A stretch of 33,526 bases of DNA from JBBAAW01 sp041658075 (GTDB lineage Bacteria > Patescibacteriota > WWE3 > UBA101185 > UBA10185): NCBI GenBank assembly GCA_041658075.1, contig JBBAAW010000009.1:1-33526 (forward strand). Reading direction: 5' to 3'. The notes beneath the pieces were generated by a model. That model searched no databases. It saw nothing but the letters and a program-made list of their open reading frames with translations, and was not told where the DNA came from. Below are positions 1 to 7,186 of this stretch, piece after piece. Position numbers and translations under genes: made by a program. Position 1 is the first letter of the stretch; each line of letters opens with the position of its first letter.

Positions 1-22
1 CAAAATCCTTTTAGATAGCACC

Positions 23-172
23 ATGCAAGTCCCAAAAAGAAAAACTAGCAAGAGTAAAGTGAGGATAAAAAGAAACTCACATTATAAGAGGTCGGCAATA
101 AACACGATAAAGTGCAAGGAGTGCGGAGGAGCAAAACTTCCGCATCACGTCTGTCCAAAATGCAAAAAGTGA
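23..172 (+). CDS. rpmF: 50S ribosomal protein L32
   Basis: Small zinc-ribbon protein of the large ribosomal subunit, 49 residues. The sequence shows the family start MQVPKRKTSKSKVRIKR, a basic N-terminal half, and four cysteines as two CxxC pairs (CKEC near residues 31-34, CPKC near 44-47) that bind zinc in Cys4-type L32 proteins. It ends on TGA, which argues for the standard bacterial code. It heads a plus-strand RNA/translation block with nusB 14 nt downstream. A longer frame that starts inside it at 112 belongs to the N-terminal extension of nusB and is not a separate gene. The window begins only 22 nt upstream, so the promoter is mostly outside. Confidence 0.95.
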   Translation: MQVPKRKTSKSKVRIKRNSHYKRSAINTIKCKECGGAKLPHHVCPKCKK

Positions 173-186
173 GCAAGCTCTTTTCT

Positions 187-615
187 ATGAAAATAGATCC
201 TAGGCACCAGGCCAGAAAATTAGCCCTTTTAAAACTTTACGCGGAATTTTTTGGTGGTACTGGTGACATTCCGGATGAGTTGGTGGTTCACATGCCACAA
301 ACTGCACAGGCAGATTTAGAACTTTTAAAGAGTTTAGTAGACGGGGTAAAAGCTGATATTGAGAAAATCGATGCCGTTATCACCAAATGTGCACCCGAAT
401 GGCCTCTTGACAGGATTGCTAAAATAGATTTGGCAATATTGCGCGTAGCAGTTTATGAAGTTATAAACGCCAAAGTTAACACTAGTGTGGCTATAAACGA
501 GGCGGTGGAGCTGGCAAAGGAATTTGGAGGTGAAAATTCCAGCAAGTTTGTGAACGGGGTTTTAGGTAGCGTGGCAACCGCCATGACGAACGATCATGAA
601 AAACAGCAGTCATAA
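187..615 (+). CDS. nusB: Transcription antitermination factor NusB
   Basis: All-helical RNA-binding protein that with NusE (S10) binds boxA RNA in rRNA antitermination. The 142-residue product begins MKIDPRHQARKLALLKLYAEF and carries the C-terminal NusB signature (SVAINEAVELAKEFGGENSS then FVNGVLG). I chose the ATG at 187 because the upstream ATGs in the same frame (112, 160) lie inside rpmF and add residues not typical of NusB. No clear Shine-Dalgarno is visible, so translation may be coupled to rpmF. The 3' end overlaps the next gene by 20 nt. Confidence 0.93.
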   Translation: MKIDPRHQARKLALLKLYAEFFGGTGDIPDELVVHMPQTAQADLELLKSLVDGVKADIEKIDAVITKCAPEWPLDRIAKIDLAILRVAVYEVINAKVNTSVAINEAVELAKEFGGENSSKFVNGVLGSVATAMTNDHEKQQS

Positions 616-835
616 AGAAAAGGTCAAACAGATCATTGCCCATAAAGCGGGTTTGGAGACAAAAGAAATTTTGGACGACATGTTTTTTGGCGACGATCTA
701 AACCTAGGCGAACTGGAACTTACAGAAATTCTGGAAGAGCTGGAAGATCTTTTTAAAATTGATCTGCTTGAACAACAAAGCGAAATTGAAAGCGTTAAAG
801 ACCTTTTTGACGCGCTAGAAGAAAAGCTGGAGTAA
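596..835 (+). CDS. Acyl-carrier-protein-like protein lacking the phosphopantetheine serine
   Basis: A 79-residue, very acidic, helical protein of ACP size and layout. It aligns with ACP through helix I (KVKQIIAHKAGL), the loop, helix II (LTEILEELEDLF) and the last helix (SVKDLFDALEEKL). In ACP the prosthetic group is attached to Ser in the DSL motif. Here the aligned tripeptide is Gly-Glu-Leu (within NLGELEL), so the attachment serine is a glutamate and no other serine is near. It sits directly before rnc, as acpP does in many bacteria (for example Bacillus acpP-rnc), but no fatty-acid synthesis gene is nearby. It probably cannot carry an acyl chain and may act as a protein-binding module. 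The fold call is good; the function is unknown. Confidence 0.72.
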   Translation: MKNSSHKEKVKQIIAHKAGLETKEILDDMFFGDDLNLGELELTEILEELEDLFKIDLLEQQSEIESVKDLFDALEEKLE

Positions 836-847
836 CGGGGGGGGCTT

Positions 848-1540
848 ATGGATTTTGAACCTTTATCAAAAATTTTAGGACTACCGGATGAAATTTCTAT
901 ACGACTTTTTGAAACTGCTTTTACTCACAGGTCATACCTTAACGAACACCATAACAACGGGCTTGTTTCCAATGAACGATTAGAATTTTTGGGCGACGCG
1001 GTATTGCAACTTTTGTCGAGCGAGTTTTTATACAAAAAATTTACACAACTTCCGGAAGGCGACCTCACTAATTACAGATCTGCCATGGTCTGCACACCCT
1101 CACTCGCCTATGAGTCAAAAAGATTGGGCTATGGCGCGTTTTTACTTTTGTCCAAGGGGGAAGAAGCCACGGGCGGACGGGATCGTGAGTACATTTTGGC
1201 CAATACTTTTGAGGCGGTTTTAGGGGCGCTTTACACTCAAAACGGACTCGAATTCTGTAGACAATTTTTGGAGCGGGAACTTTTGTATAAGATTGATGAC
1301 ATTGTGAGGGAGGAAAAATATAAGGACGCAAAAAGCAAATTTCAGGAACTGGCACAGGAAAAGCTTGGTTTTACGCCAGAATATCACCTGGTCGACTCTT
1401 GGGGATTAGACCACGACAAGACATTTAAAATTGAGGTTAAAGTGGGAGGAAAGGTTTTTGGCGAGGGCATAGGCAAAAGCAAACAGCGTGCGGAAATGGA
1501 AGCCGCTAATAACGGTCTTGATAAAATTACAAACGGCTGA
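848..1540 (+). CDS. rnc: Ribonuclease III
   Basis: Double-strand-specific endoribonuclease for rRNA precursors and structured mRNAs, 230 residues, the usual length. The nuclease domain has the signature NERLEFLGDAVL near residues 42-53, holding the metal-binding Glu and Asp, and a second motif ANTFEAVLGALY near 118-129 that supplies the other catalytic Glu. The Asp found at the start of this second motif in E. coli is Asn here. A double-stranded-RNA-binding domain follows from about residue 157, ending near KSKQRAEMEAANNGL. A G-run (GGGGGG) about 5 nt before the ATG can act as a Shine-Dalgarno site. Stop is TGA. Confidence 0.96.
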   Translation: MDFEPLSKILGLPDEISIRLFETAFTHRSYLNEHHNNGLVSNERLEFLGDAVLQLLSSEFLYKKFTQLPEGDLTNYRSAMVCTPSLAYESKRLGYGAFLLLSKGEEATGGRDREYILANTFEAVLGALYTQNGLEFCRQFLERELLYKIDDIVREEKYKDAKSKFQELAQEKLGFTPEYHLVDSWGLDHDKTFKIEVKVGGKVFGEGIGKSKQRAEMEAANNGLDKITNG

Positions 1541-1546
1541 TAGAAT
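1518..1546 (+). promoter_or_regulatory. Predicted sigma70-type promoter of rpsP, start-proximal
   Basis: -35 TTGATA (1518-1523), 17-nt spacer ending in TGa (extended -10), -10 TAGAAT (1541-1546). Only 9 nt separate the -10 from the rpsP ATG at 1556, so the expected transcript would have a 5' leader of about 0-4 nt. It lies over the 3' end of rnc. No Shine-Dalgarno precedes rpsP. Confidence 0.6.
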
Positions 1547-1555
1547 ACCGCAGTT

Positions 1556-1861
1556 ATGTCTATAAAGATAAGATTAGCAAAAACAGGAAAAAAGAATGCG
1601 CCGGCTTATAAAGTGGTGGTGGCGCAAACCCGAACTAAAAGAAACGGAAAGTATTTGGACATTTTAGGCGACTTTAACCCTACCATGGGCGGAAAGCCAG
1701 TTATCGATAAAGCTAAACTGGACGAGTGGGTTAAGAAAGGCGCACTTATTACGGACCCAGTAAAGAAAATGATAGAAGGCACCTATAAGTATGTAAAGTA
1801 TAACCCTAAAGCAGAGAAGTCCGGAGATAAAGAAGACAAAGTGGTTGCGGTGGAGGAGTAA
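1556..1861 (+). CDS. rpsP: 30S ribosomal protein S16
   Basis: Small-subunit assembly protein, 101 residues. The family N-terminus MSIKIRLAKTGKKNAPAYKV is followed by the conserved YLDILGDFNPT stretch near residues 34-44 and the helix KAKLDEWVKKGA, with TDPVKK after it. An acidic/basic tail (KAEKSGDKEDKVVAVEE) extends the C-terminus. The stop codon is directly followed by the ATG of khpA (zero spacing), so the two are translationally coupled. rpsP-khpA-trmD is a widely conserved order. Confidence 0.96.
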   Translation: MSIKIRLAKTGKKNAPAYKVVVAQTRTKRNGKYLDILGDFNPTMGGKPVIDKAKLDEWVKKGALITDPVKKMIEGTYKYVKYNPKAEKSGDKEDKVVAVEE

Positions 1862-2137
1862 ATGAAAGAATTTATCGAGTTTCTAGTTAAAAATGTCGTC
1901 AAAAACCCCGATTCCGTAGCGATAACTGAATTAATTGAAGGAACAAATTTAAGGTACAGCATAGCCGTGGACCAAGCAGACATGGGCTTTGTAATAGGGA
2001 AGGAAGGACGCACAATAAACAGTATAAGATCTCTTGCCAAAGCCAAGGCCGTAAAAGAAGGCGTTTGGGTTGATGTGGAGCTAGTAGATAAAGACCGTTC
2101 GATGATGAACACCGAATCCGTTGCACAAAATGCTTAA
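1862..2137 (+). CDS. khpA: KH-domain RNA-binding protein KhpA
   Basis: A 91-residue single KH-domain protein. The RNA-contacting GxxG loop is visible as IGKEGRTI near residues 45-52, within GFVIGKEGRTINSIRSLAKA. KhpA, usually with KhpB/Jag, binds many RNAs and affects cell division and envelope functions in Firmicutes; a similar role here is inferred from the family. Its start abuts the rpsP stop and its end overlaps trmD, fixing it in the rpsP-khpA-trmD unit. Confidence 0.93.
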   Translation: MKEFIEFLVKNVVKNPDSVAITELIEGTNLRYSIAVDQADMGFVIGKEGRTINSIRSLAKAKAVKEGVWVDVELVDKDRSMMNTESVAQNA

Positions 2138-2846
2138 AAAAGCCTCGTCATTACACATTAGCGTAATAACTCTTTTTCCCGACATTTTCACCGCACATTT
2201 AACACATTTGCCCATTAGTCGGGCAGTGGAAAAGGGGCTTTTGCAGATTGACTTTATAAATTTGCGCGACTTTGCTATTGATAAGCGAGGCACCGTTGAC
2301 TCACTACCTTACGGTGGCGGTCCCGGTATGATCCTGCGCCCCGAACCCATTTTTGATGCTATAAAGTCGGGGCTGGACAAAACATTGACTGACGAACCCG
2401 CGGATATTATTTTTCTCACACCTAAAGGAAAAACCTACAACCAAGCCACTGCGGTCCAACTATCGACAGCTAAAAATTTAATACTTGTGTGCGGACGGTA
2501 CGAAGGGATAGATCAAAGAGTCATGGATTACCTTATTAATCCTATCAGCCCAATCGCAAGTACCCGCACTCAAGAAATATCCATTGGCAATTATGTACTG
2601 TCGGGTGGGGAAGTAGCCTCTATGGCTATAATCGAGAGCGTTACGCGTTTGATCCCAGGTGCCATAGAAAATCAGGAAGCGCTTGCAAACGAATCATTTA
2701 ATCTCAATCAGCCCAACCAAACCGAGCACCCACAATATAGTCGCCCAGAAGAGTGGAGGGGTTTAAGAGTCCCCGCGGAGTTACTTTCAGGTCATCACGA
2801 AAACATAAAAAGGTGGAAAGGCGCTAATTCCGATTCGAGCCTCTAA
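2130..2846 (+). CDS. trmD: tRNA (guanine37-N1)-methyltransferase
   Basis: SAM-dependent SPOUT (trefoil-knot) enzyme that makes m1G37 in tRNAs and so prevents +1 frameshifting; 238 residues from the ATG at 2130. Motifs in order: ISVITLFPDIF at the N-terminus, YGGGPGM near 61-67, the knot motif CGRYEGIDQRV near 121-131, and EISIGNYVLSGGE near 149-161. The late part NQTEHPQYSRPEEWRG is the usual substrate-contacting region. A TTG at 2121 would add three residues; I prefer the ATG, which overlaps the khpA stop by 8 nt. Confidence 0.95.
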   Translation: MLKKASSLHISVITLFPDIFTAHLTHLPISRAVEKGLLQIDFINLRDFAIDKRGTVDSLPYGGGPGMILRPEPIFDAIKSGLDKTLTDEPADIIFLTPKGKTYNQATAVQLSTAKNLILVCGRYEGIDQRVMDYLINPISPIASTRTQEISIGNYVLSGGEVASMAIIESVTRLIPGAIENQEALANESFNLNQPNQTEHPQYSRPEEWRGLRVPAELLSGHHENIKRWKGANSDSSL

Positions 2847-2851
2847 AGAAG

Positions 2852-2880
2852 TTGGATACTCTGCCAGTAGGGTTTATAAT
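2852..2880 (+). promoter_or_regulatory. Predicted promoter of the glycosyltransferase unit
   Basis: -35 TTGGAT (2852-2857), 17-nt spacer, perfect -10 TATAAT (2875-2880), then 12 nt to the ATG at 2893. A start site about 7 nt after the -10 would leave a leader of about 6 nt, too short for a Shine-Dalgarno, and none is seen. Confidence 0.65.
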
Positions 2881-2892
2881 TTCTACATACTT

Positions 2893-3846
2893 ATGGAAAA
2901 GAAAATATCAATAGTTATTCCTTGCTACAACGAGGAAGAAGTCTTAGATCAGCTGTTTAAAAGAGTCACAAAATCTGCAGAATCGTGGAAAAAAGAGTGG
3001 GAAGCTGTCTGCGTTGACGATGGATCAAAAGATTCTACCTGGCATAAGTTAAAGACTCAGAGTGAAAAAGACCCAAGATGGAAAGCGCTATCATTTTCCC
3101 GCAATTTTGGTCACCAAACTGCCATCTCGTGTGGACTTTATCACGCACACGGAGATGCCGTAATTGTAATGGATGCTGACTTGCAAGATCCACCGGAAGA
3201 GCTGCACCGATATATATCTAAGTGGGAAGAGGGATACGATGTTGTTTATGCTATAAGAACCAAAAGAAAAGAGGGATTATTTAAAAGACTGGGATACAAG
3301 GCATTCTATAGGATTTTATCAAAGCTGGTGGATTTTAATATTCCATTAGACTCCGGCGACTTTTCCCTCATGGACAAAAAAGTTGTGGAGGTCTTAAGAA
3401 ATATGCCTGAAAGAAATCGTTTTGTTAGGGGCTTAAGAGCATGGAGTGGTTTTAAACAAGTCGGACTGGAATATGAAAGGTCGGAGCGACTTGCGGGTGA
3501 GACCAAATATCCGTTTAAGAAATTATTAAAACTTGCTTTTGACGGAGTATTCTCTTTTTCCACCATACCTCTAACAATGGCTTCTTATTTTGGGTTGGTT
3601 GTTTCCGGCTTGGCGTTAATAGGCGCAATTTTTACTTTACTTCAAAAGTTGTTTAGTAACTCCTTTGCAAAAATCGGTCTTGGCCCTGTACCCGGTTACG
3701 CTACAACATTAATATCTATCCTCTTTCTGGGGGGAATACAGTTGATATTTTTAGGAATTATTGGAAGTTATTTAAGTAGAATTTACGACGAGGTAAAAGG
3801 ACGACCGCATTGGATAATTAGAGAAAAGGTGGGACTGGATTCATGA
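2893..3846 (+). CDS. Family 2 glycosyltransferase, polyprenyl-phosphate (GtrB/DPM1-like) type
   Basis: Predicted membrane-anchored enzyme that transfers a sugar from a nucleotide sugar to a polyprenyl phosphate on the cytoplasmic face, 317 residues. It opens with the GT-A nucleotide-binding motif ISIVIPCYNEEE. The metal-binding acidic motif is in VIVMDADLQDPPEEL near residues 91-105, and ETKYPFKKLLKLAFDG near 199-214 precedes two hydrophobic helices (near 229-256 and 274-297), the usual order in GtrB, ArnC and Dpm1 relatives. It overlaps the next gene by 4 nt (ATGA), so they are co-translated. The sugar donor cannot be read from the sequence. Confidence 0.88.
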   Translation: MEKKISIVIPCYNEEEVLDQLFKRVTKSAESWKKEWEAVCVDDGSKDSTWHKLKTQSEKDPRWKALSFSRNFGHQTAISCGLYHAHGDAVIVMDADLQDPPEELHRYISKWEEGYDVVYAIRTKRKEGLFKRLGYKAFYRILSKLVDFNIPLDSGDFSLMDKKVVEVLRNMPERNRFVRGLRAWSGFKQVGLEYERSERLAGETKYPFKKLLKLAFDGVFSFSTIPLTMASYFGLVVSGLALIGAIFTLLQKLFSNSFAKIGLGPVPGYATTLISILFLGGIQLIFLGIIGSYLSRIYDEVKGRPHWIIREKVGLDS

Positions 3847-5189
3847 GAGAACTAGTAATTATTGGCGGCGGCTTAACGGGTCTATCCTGCGCTTATTTTG
3901 CCTCACGCATGGGATATAAGGTTACTGTTTTAGAAGCAAGCAATAAAGTTGGTGGCTTAATGAGTACCTTTGAAGTTGGCGGCGGCAGATTGGAGAAATT
4001 CTATCACCATTTTTTTACTCACGACACGGAATTTCTTTGGCTTCTTAAAGAACTTGGCATCTCAGATAAACTTATGTATCAAAACAGTAGTATGGGTGTG
4101 TTTTCCAACGGGAAAATATACAACTTCAACGGACCTCTTGATCTACTAAAAATGAATTGTTTAAATATAGAAGATAAAATAAGGTTTGGTGCAACCAGTC
4201 TTTATTTATCAAAAATGGCTAACTGGAAAGACTACGAAAACTTTTCCACCTATGATTGGTTTATAAAATATGCCGGTAAGAATGTAACAAAAATTATCTG
4301 GGAACCCCTACTTAGAGCAAAGTTCGGTTCTTATTACAACAAGGTTCCAGTATCCTGGATGATAGGTCGGCTGTCTCAAAGAGTAAATTCCAGAAAAGGT
4401 GGTAGGGAGAAATTGGGATATCTAAAGGGCAGTACAGATGTGCTACTTAAAGCTTTAACAAGTAAACTGCAAAGTCAGAATGTTAAATTAATAACAGATG
4501 TAAGAGCTGAAAAATTTATCACTGAAAACGGAATAATCAAGAAGATCGCCACACAAAACGGAGATTTTTCAGGAGATGTCTTTGTCTCAACCATACCAAC
4601 ATGTTACTTATCGAAGCTAGTCAAGGGAATAAATACAGAATATGCCAAGGATCTATCTAAAATTGAGTACTTTGGAGCCATGTGCTTCATTTATGAATTA
4701 ACGGAGCCTTTAAGCAAGATTTATTGGTTAAATATTGCCGAGAAAGATTTTAGTTTTGGCGGAGTTATCGAACACACCAATTTGATATCAGCTGATAACT
4801 ATAATAACAGCCACATCGTTTATTTATCCAGGTACTTTAGTCCCAACGAGGAAATTGCCAATTTAGACAATGCGGAGGTTGAAAGGATAATGTCCGCAGA
4901 TCTTTGCAAAATCTATCCAAAATTTAGCAAATCTATTGTTAAAAATACTTACCTTTTTAAAACAAAAACTGCTGCTACTGTCTGCAACTTAAATTTTTCT
5001 AAAAAGGTGCTGTCATGCAAAACTCCTATTAGCAATTTATTTACGGTGAATATGTCTCATATTTATCCGGACGAAAGAAGTTGCAACAATTCCATCCGTA
5101 CGGCAGCTAAAGCTTGCAAAGTTATGGGAATTGACACTTCTTATGTGTCTATCGGACGCTCATTGTCGGGACTGATTGGTATGGATTAA
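3843..5189 (+). CDS. FAD-dependent oxidoreductase of the amine oxidase/HemY-like family
   Basis: A 448-residue flavoprotein. The N-terminus has the dinucleotide-binding motif VIIGGGLTGLSCAYFASRMG, then the acidic residue in VTVLEAS and VGGLMST, typical of the FAD-binding fold of protoporphyrinogen oxidase, amine oxidase and UDP-galactopyranose mutase relatives. A second FAD-contact stretch (DVFVSTIPTCYLSKL) lies near residues 242-256. In Patescibacteria such genes often sit beside glycosyltransferases, and the 4-nt overlap with the upstream GT2 gene points to glycan metabolism rather than heme synthesis (inference). The last codons overlap the convergent gene on the minus strand by 41 nt, and the C-terminal tail (about 18 residues) looks like an extension. 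Confidence 0.8.
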   Translation: MRELVIIGGGLTGLSCAYFASRMGYKVTVLEASNKVGGLMSTFEVGGGRLEKFYHHFFTHDTEFLWLLKELGISDKLMYQNSSMGVFSNGKIYNFNGPLDLLKMNCLNIEDKIRFGATSLYLSKMANWKDYENFSTYDWFIKYAGKNVTKIIWEPLLRAKFGSYYNKVPVSWMIGRLSQRVNSRKGGREKLGYLKGSTDVLLKALTSKLQSQNVKLITDVRAEKFITENGIIKKIATQNGDFSGDVFVSTIPTCYLSKLVKGINTEYAKDLSKIEYFGAMCFIYELTEPLSKIYWLNIAEKDFSFGGVIEHTNLISADNYNNSHIVYLSRYFSPNEEIANLDNAEVERIMSADLCKIYPKFSKSIVKNTYLFKTKTAATVCNLNFSKKVLSCKTPISNLFTVNMSHIYPDERSCNNSIRTAAKACKVMGIDTSYVSIGRSLSGLIGMD

Positions 5190-7176
5190 AAAGAATCGCA
5201 TCAACCACTTCAATTATGGTTGTACCATCTTCATCATAGATTTTGTTACCCAAGGAAAGCAGCTTCTGCATATTTAAATTTGGATATTTCCGTTTCTCCA
5301 CACTGCCCACAATTATATAATCGACTTTATATTTCTTTAGGATACTAATTGACAACAACACGTCTGTTCCCGCATAAACCTCGTTTAACTCCAAACTTCT
5401 CTCCTCCAAATAAACAGGGGTTCCTCTATATGTCCATACATGTCCACCCCACCCAAGAATAGTGGACCATCCTAAATATGACGAGAATAAATTCTCGTCA
5501 CGAAAACTTTCCCCTGGTGCTTCTATAATAACTTTTTGTTTCTTCCCATTAGGGAGACTGTCTTGAATGTTCTTTAAAAACAGGTAGGCCTTATAATCGG
5601 CCGGATATCCATCGGAAAAAAAAGACACTCCGGCATACACGCTTCTATTAAATTTTGGGATTATTGTTTGTTTGGATGTCATAATTGGGTAACCTACAAG
5701 AGAGAGTGTAACTACCAGCACGGCAAGCCGCGCAGCATACATAACGCTTTTGTTTAGTCTTAAATAAGCTACTGCCGGAAATAAGACTATTGTGAAAACC
5801 ACACCTGATACTGCTCCCAACCAAATCCAAACTTGCATATATACTTTAAATACCGTATTAGCCCTTTGAAAAGGACCTTGGGACATTACATCTTTAACAA
5901 AGAATACTTCAGTTAAAACAATGAGAAACAGCGAAACAAAATAGACAATAAAGATGAGAGTGTGACTTTTGACAAATTTATAACTATAAATGATGGAAAA
6001 TACCGCAGCCGGTATTACAAATCCTCCCCAATTTAAAAATAAATTCCAAAGCCCGGAAGCCTCATTTACCATACCAATACCAGTGGATCCTTCTTGTTTA
6101 TAGGAAATAAGCCAAACTATTGAAACAAGTAAAATAATAAAGGCGTTCAGAAACAGGGCGCCAAAGTCTTTCCAAGTAAGCGGATGTTTTACATACTTAA
6201 CAAAAATCACAACTCCTGATAATAAACCTAGAGTAAGCACGTCCCATGTATTAGTAATTAACGCCAACCCCAAAAGAAACGCGGTGAAATACACGTAATA
6301 ATTTTTGTATAACGGAGTTGTTTTATTGTTGTACCACAATATTAGAAGAGTAAATAAAACCATAATCCCTATACCTAATCCCCAAACATGGGCGTGAAGA
6401 TCTGAAATAAAAAAACTGTAAAACGGAATTTCCGTAATAGTACCTTCTATAAACCGTGTAGGTTCTGGATACCAAAAATCTTTTGTCCATAAATACTTTA
6501 CCGCGTATAAGTTTCCGGCAAACAAAACAAAAAAGACGGTCATAAAACCGGACAACATTGAAAGATAGTTTCTCCCTGTCGCAAAATTAAATAAATCTTT
6601 CCCAAACCTATAAAGACTTGCCGCATAAGTACCAAACATCCATAAAATAATTAAAAAGAAACCAGCTACAGGATCGACACCTGAAAGAGACATCATTACA
6701 AAAGCAACATAATGGCCAAAATAATAGTAATTTATAGTTTTTCCTGCTAACCAAATGTCAGTAGGCGGAAGGGCTGTGGTGTTAAATAATGACTTGATAA
6801 TCCCAAAATCGGGGGTGCGTTCTATGGTATTTAGCCTAAAGTCGCCTATTCTTGCAAAATACCAGAGCGTAGCGAAGAATAGAAAAACCCCCTGGGTTAT
6901 TAGTATATTGGATAAAGTAAGATTATTTCTAAGAGGTCTGTATTTAACTTCTATATATAGATTTATTCCCAGCCAGATAAAAAAAGCTAAATATTTTGTG
7001 TAGTAAACCGGAATCCCCAGGTGGGAAGAGAAAAAAGATATGTAAGATATGCTAAACCAGCCAAGCAGGTGGGCTAATGCGTATCCTTTGTCAGAAAGTT
7101 TTTTAAAGAAAAGGCAGGTAACCGGGAAGCTAATAATACCCACCACTAAATTTATAATAATCAATTGAAAGGCCAT
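5149..7176 (-). CDS. YYY-domain (DUF2298-type) polytopic membrane protein
   Basis: Large integral membrane protein with at least a dozen hydrophobic segments; 675 residues from the ATG at 7176. The family hallmark is the tyrosine run in GKTINYYYFGHYV. SDKGYALAHLLGW near the N-terminus matches the family opening, and a C-terminal soluble region contains GWGGHVWTYRG and a final strand-like part (YKVDYIIVGSVE). The fold resembles GT-C type membrane glycosyltransferases, but the reaction is not established. An upstream ATG at 7218 in the same frame would add 14 residues and overlap the preceding gene; neither start has a clear Shine-Dalgarno. It is the last gene of the minus-strand pilus locus, and its 3' end runs 41 nt into the convergent FAD gene. 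Confidence 0.8.
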   Translation of the reverse strand: MAFQLIIINLVVGIISFPVTCLFFKKLSDKGYALAHLLGWFSISYISFFSSHLGIPVYYTKYLAFFIWLGINLYIEVKYRPLRNNLTLSNILITQGVFLFFATLWYFARIGDFRLNTIERTPDFGIIKSLFNTTALPPTDIWLAGKTINYYYFGHYVAFVMMSLSGVDPVAGFFLIILWMFGTYAASLYRFGKDLFNFATGRNYLSMLSGFMTVFFVLFAGNLYAVKYLWTKDFWYPEPTRFIEGTITEIPFYSFFISDLHAHVWGLGIGIMVLFTLLILWYNNKTTPLYKNYYVYFTAFLLGLALITNTWDVLTLGLLSGVVIFVKYVKHPLTWKDFGALFLNAFIILLVSIVWLISYKQEGSTGIGMVNEASGLWNLFLNWGGFVIPAAVFSIIYSYKFVKSHTLIFIVYFVSLFLIVLTEVFFVKDVMSQGPFQRANTVFKVYMQVWIWLGAVSGVVFTIVLFPAVAYLRLNKSVMYAARLAVLVVTLSLVGYPIMTSKQTIIPKFNRSVYAGVSFFSDGYPADYKAYLFLKNIQDSLPNGKKQKVIIEAPGESFRDENLFSSYLGWSTILGWGGHVWTYRGTPVYLEERSLELNEVYAGTDVLLSISILKKYKVDYIIVGSVEKRKYPNLNMQKLLSLGNKIYDEDGTTIIEVVDAILFNPYQSVPTMSVR

Positions 7177-7186
7177 TATTGCAAAA

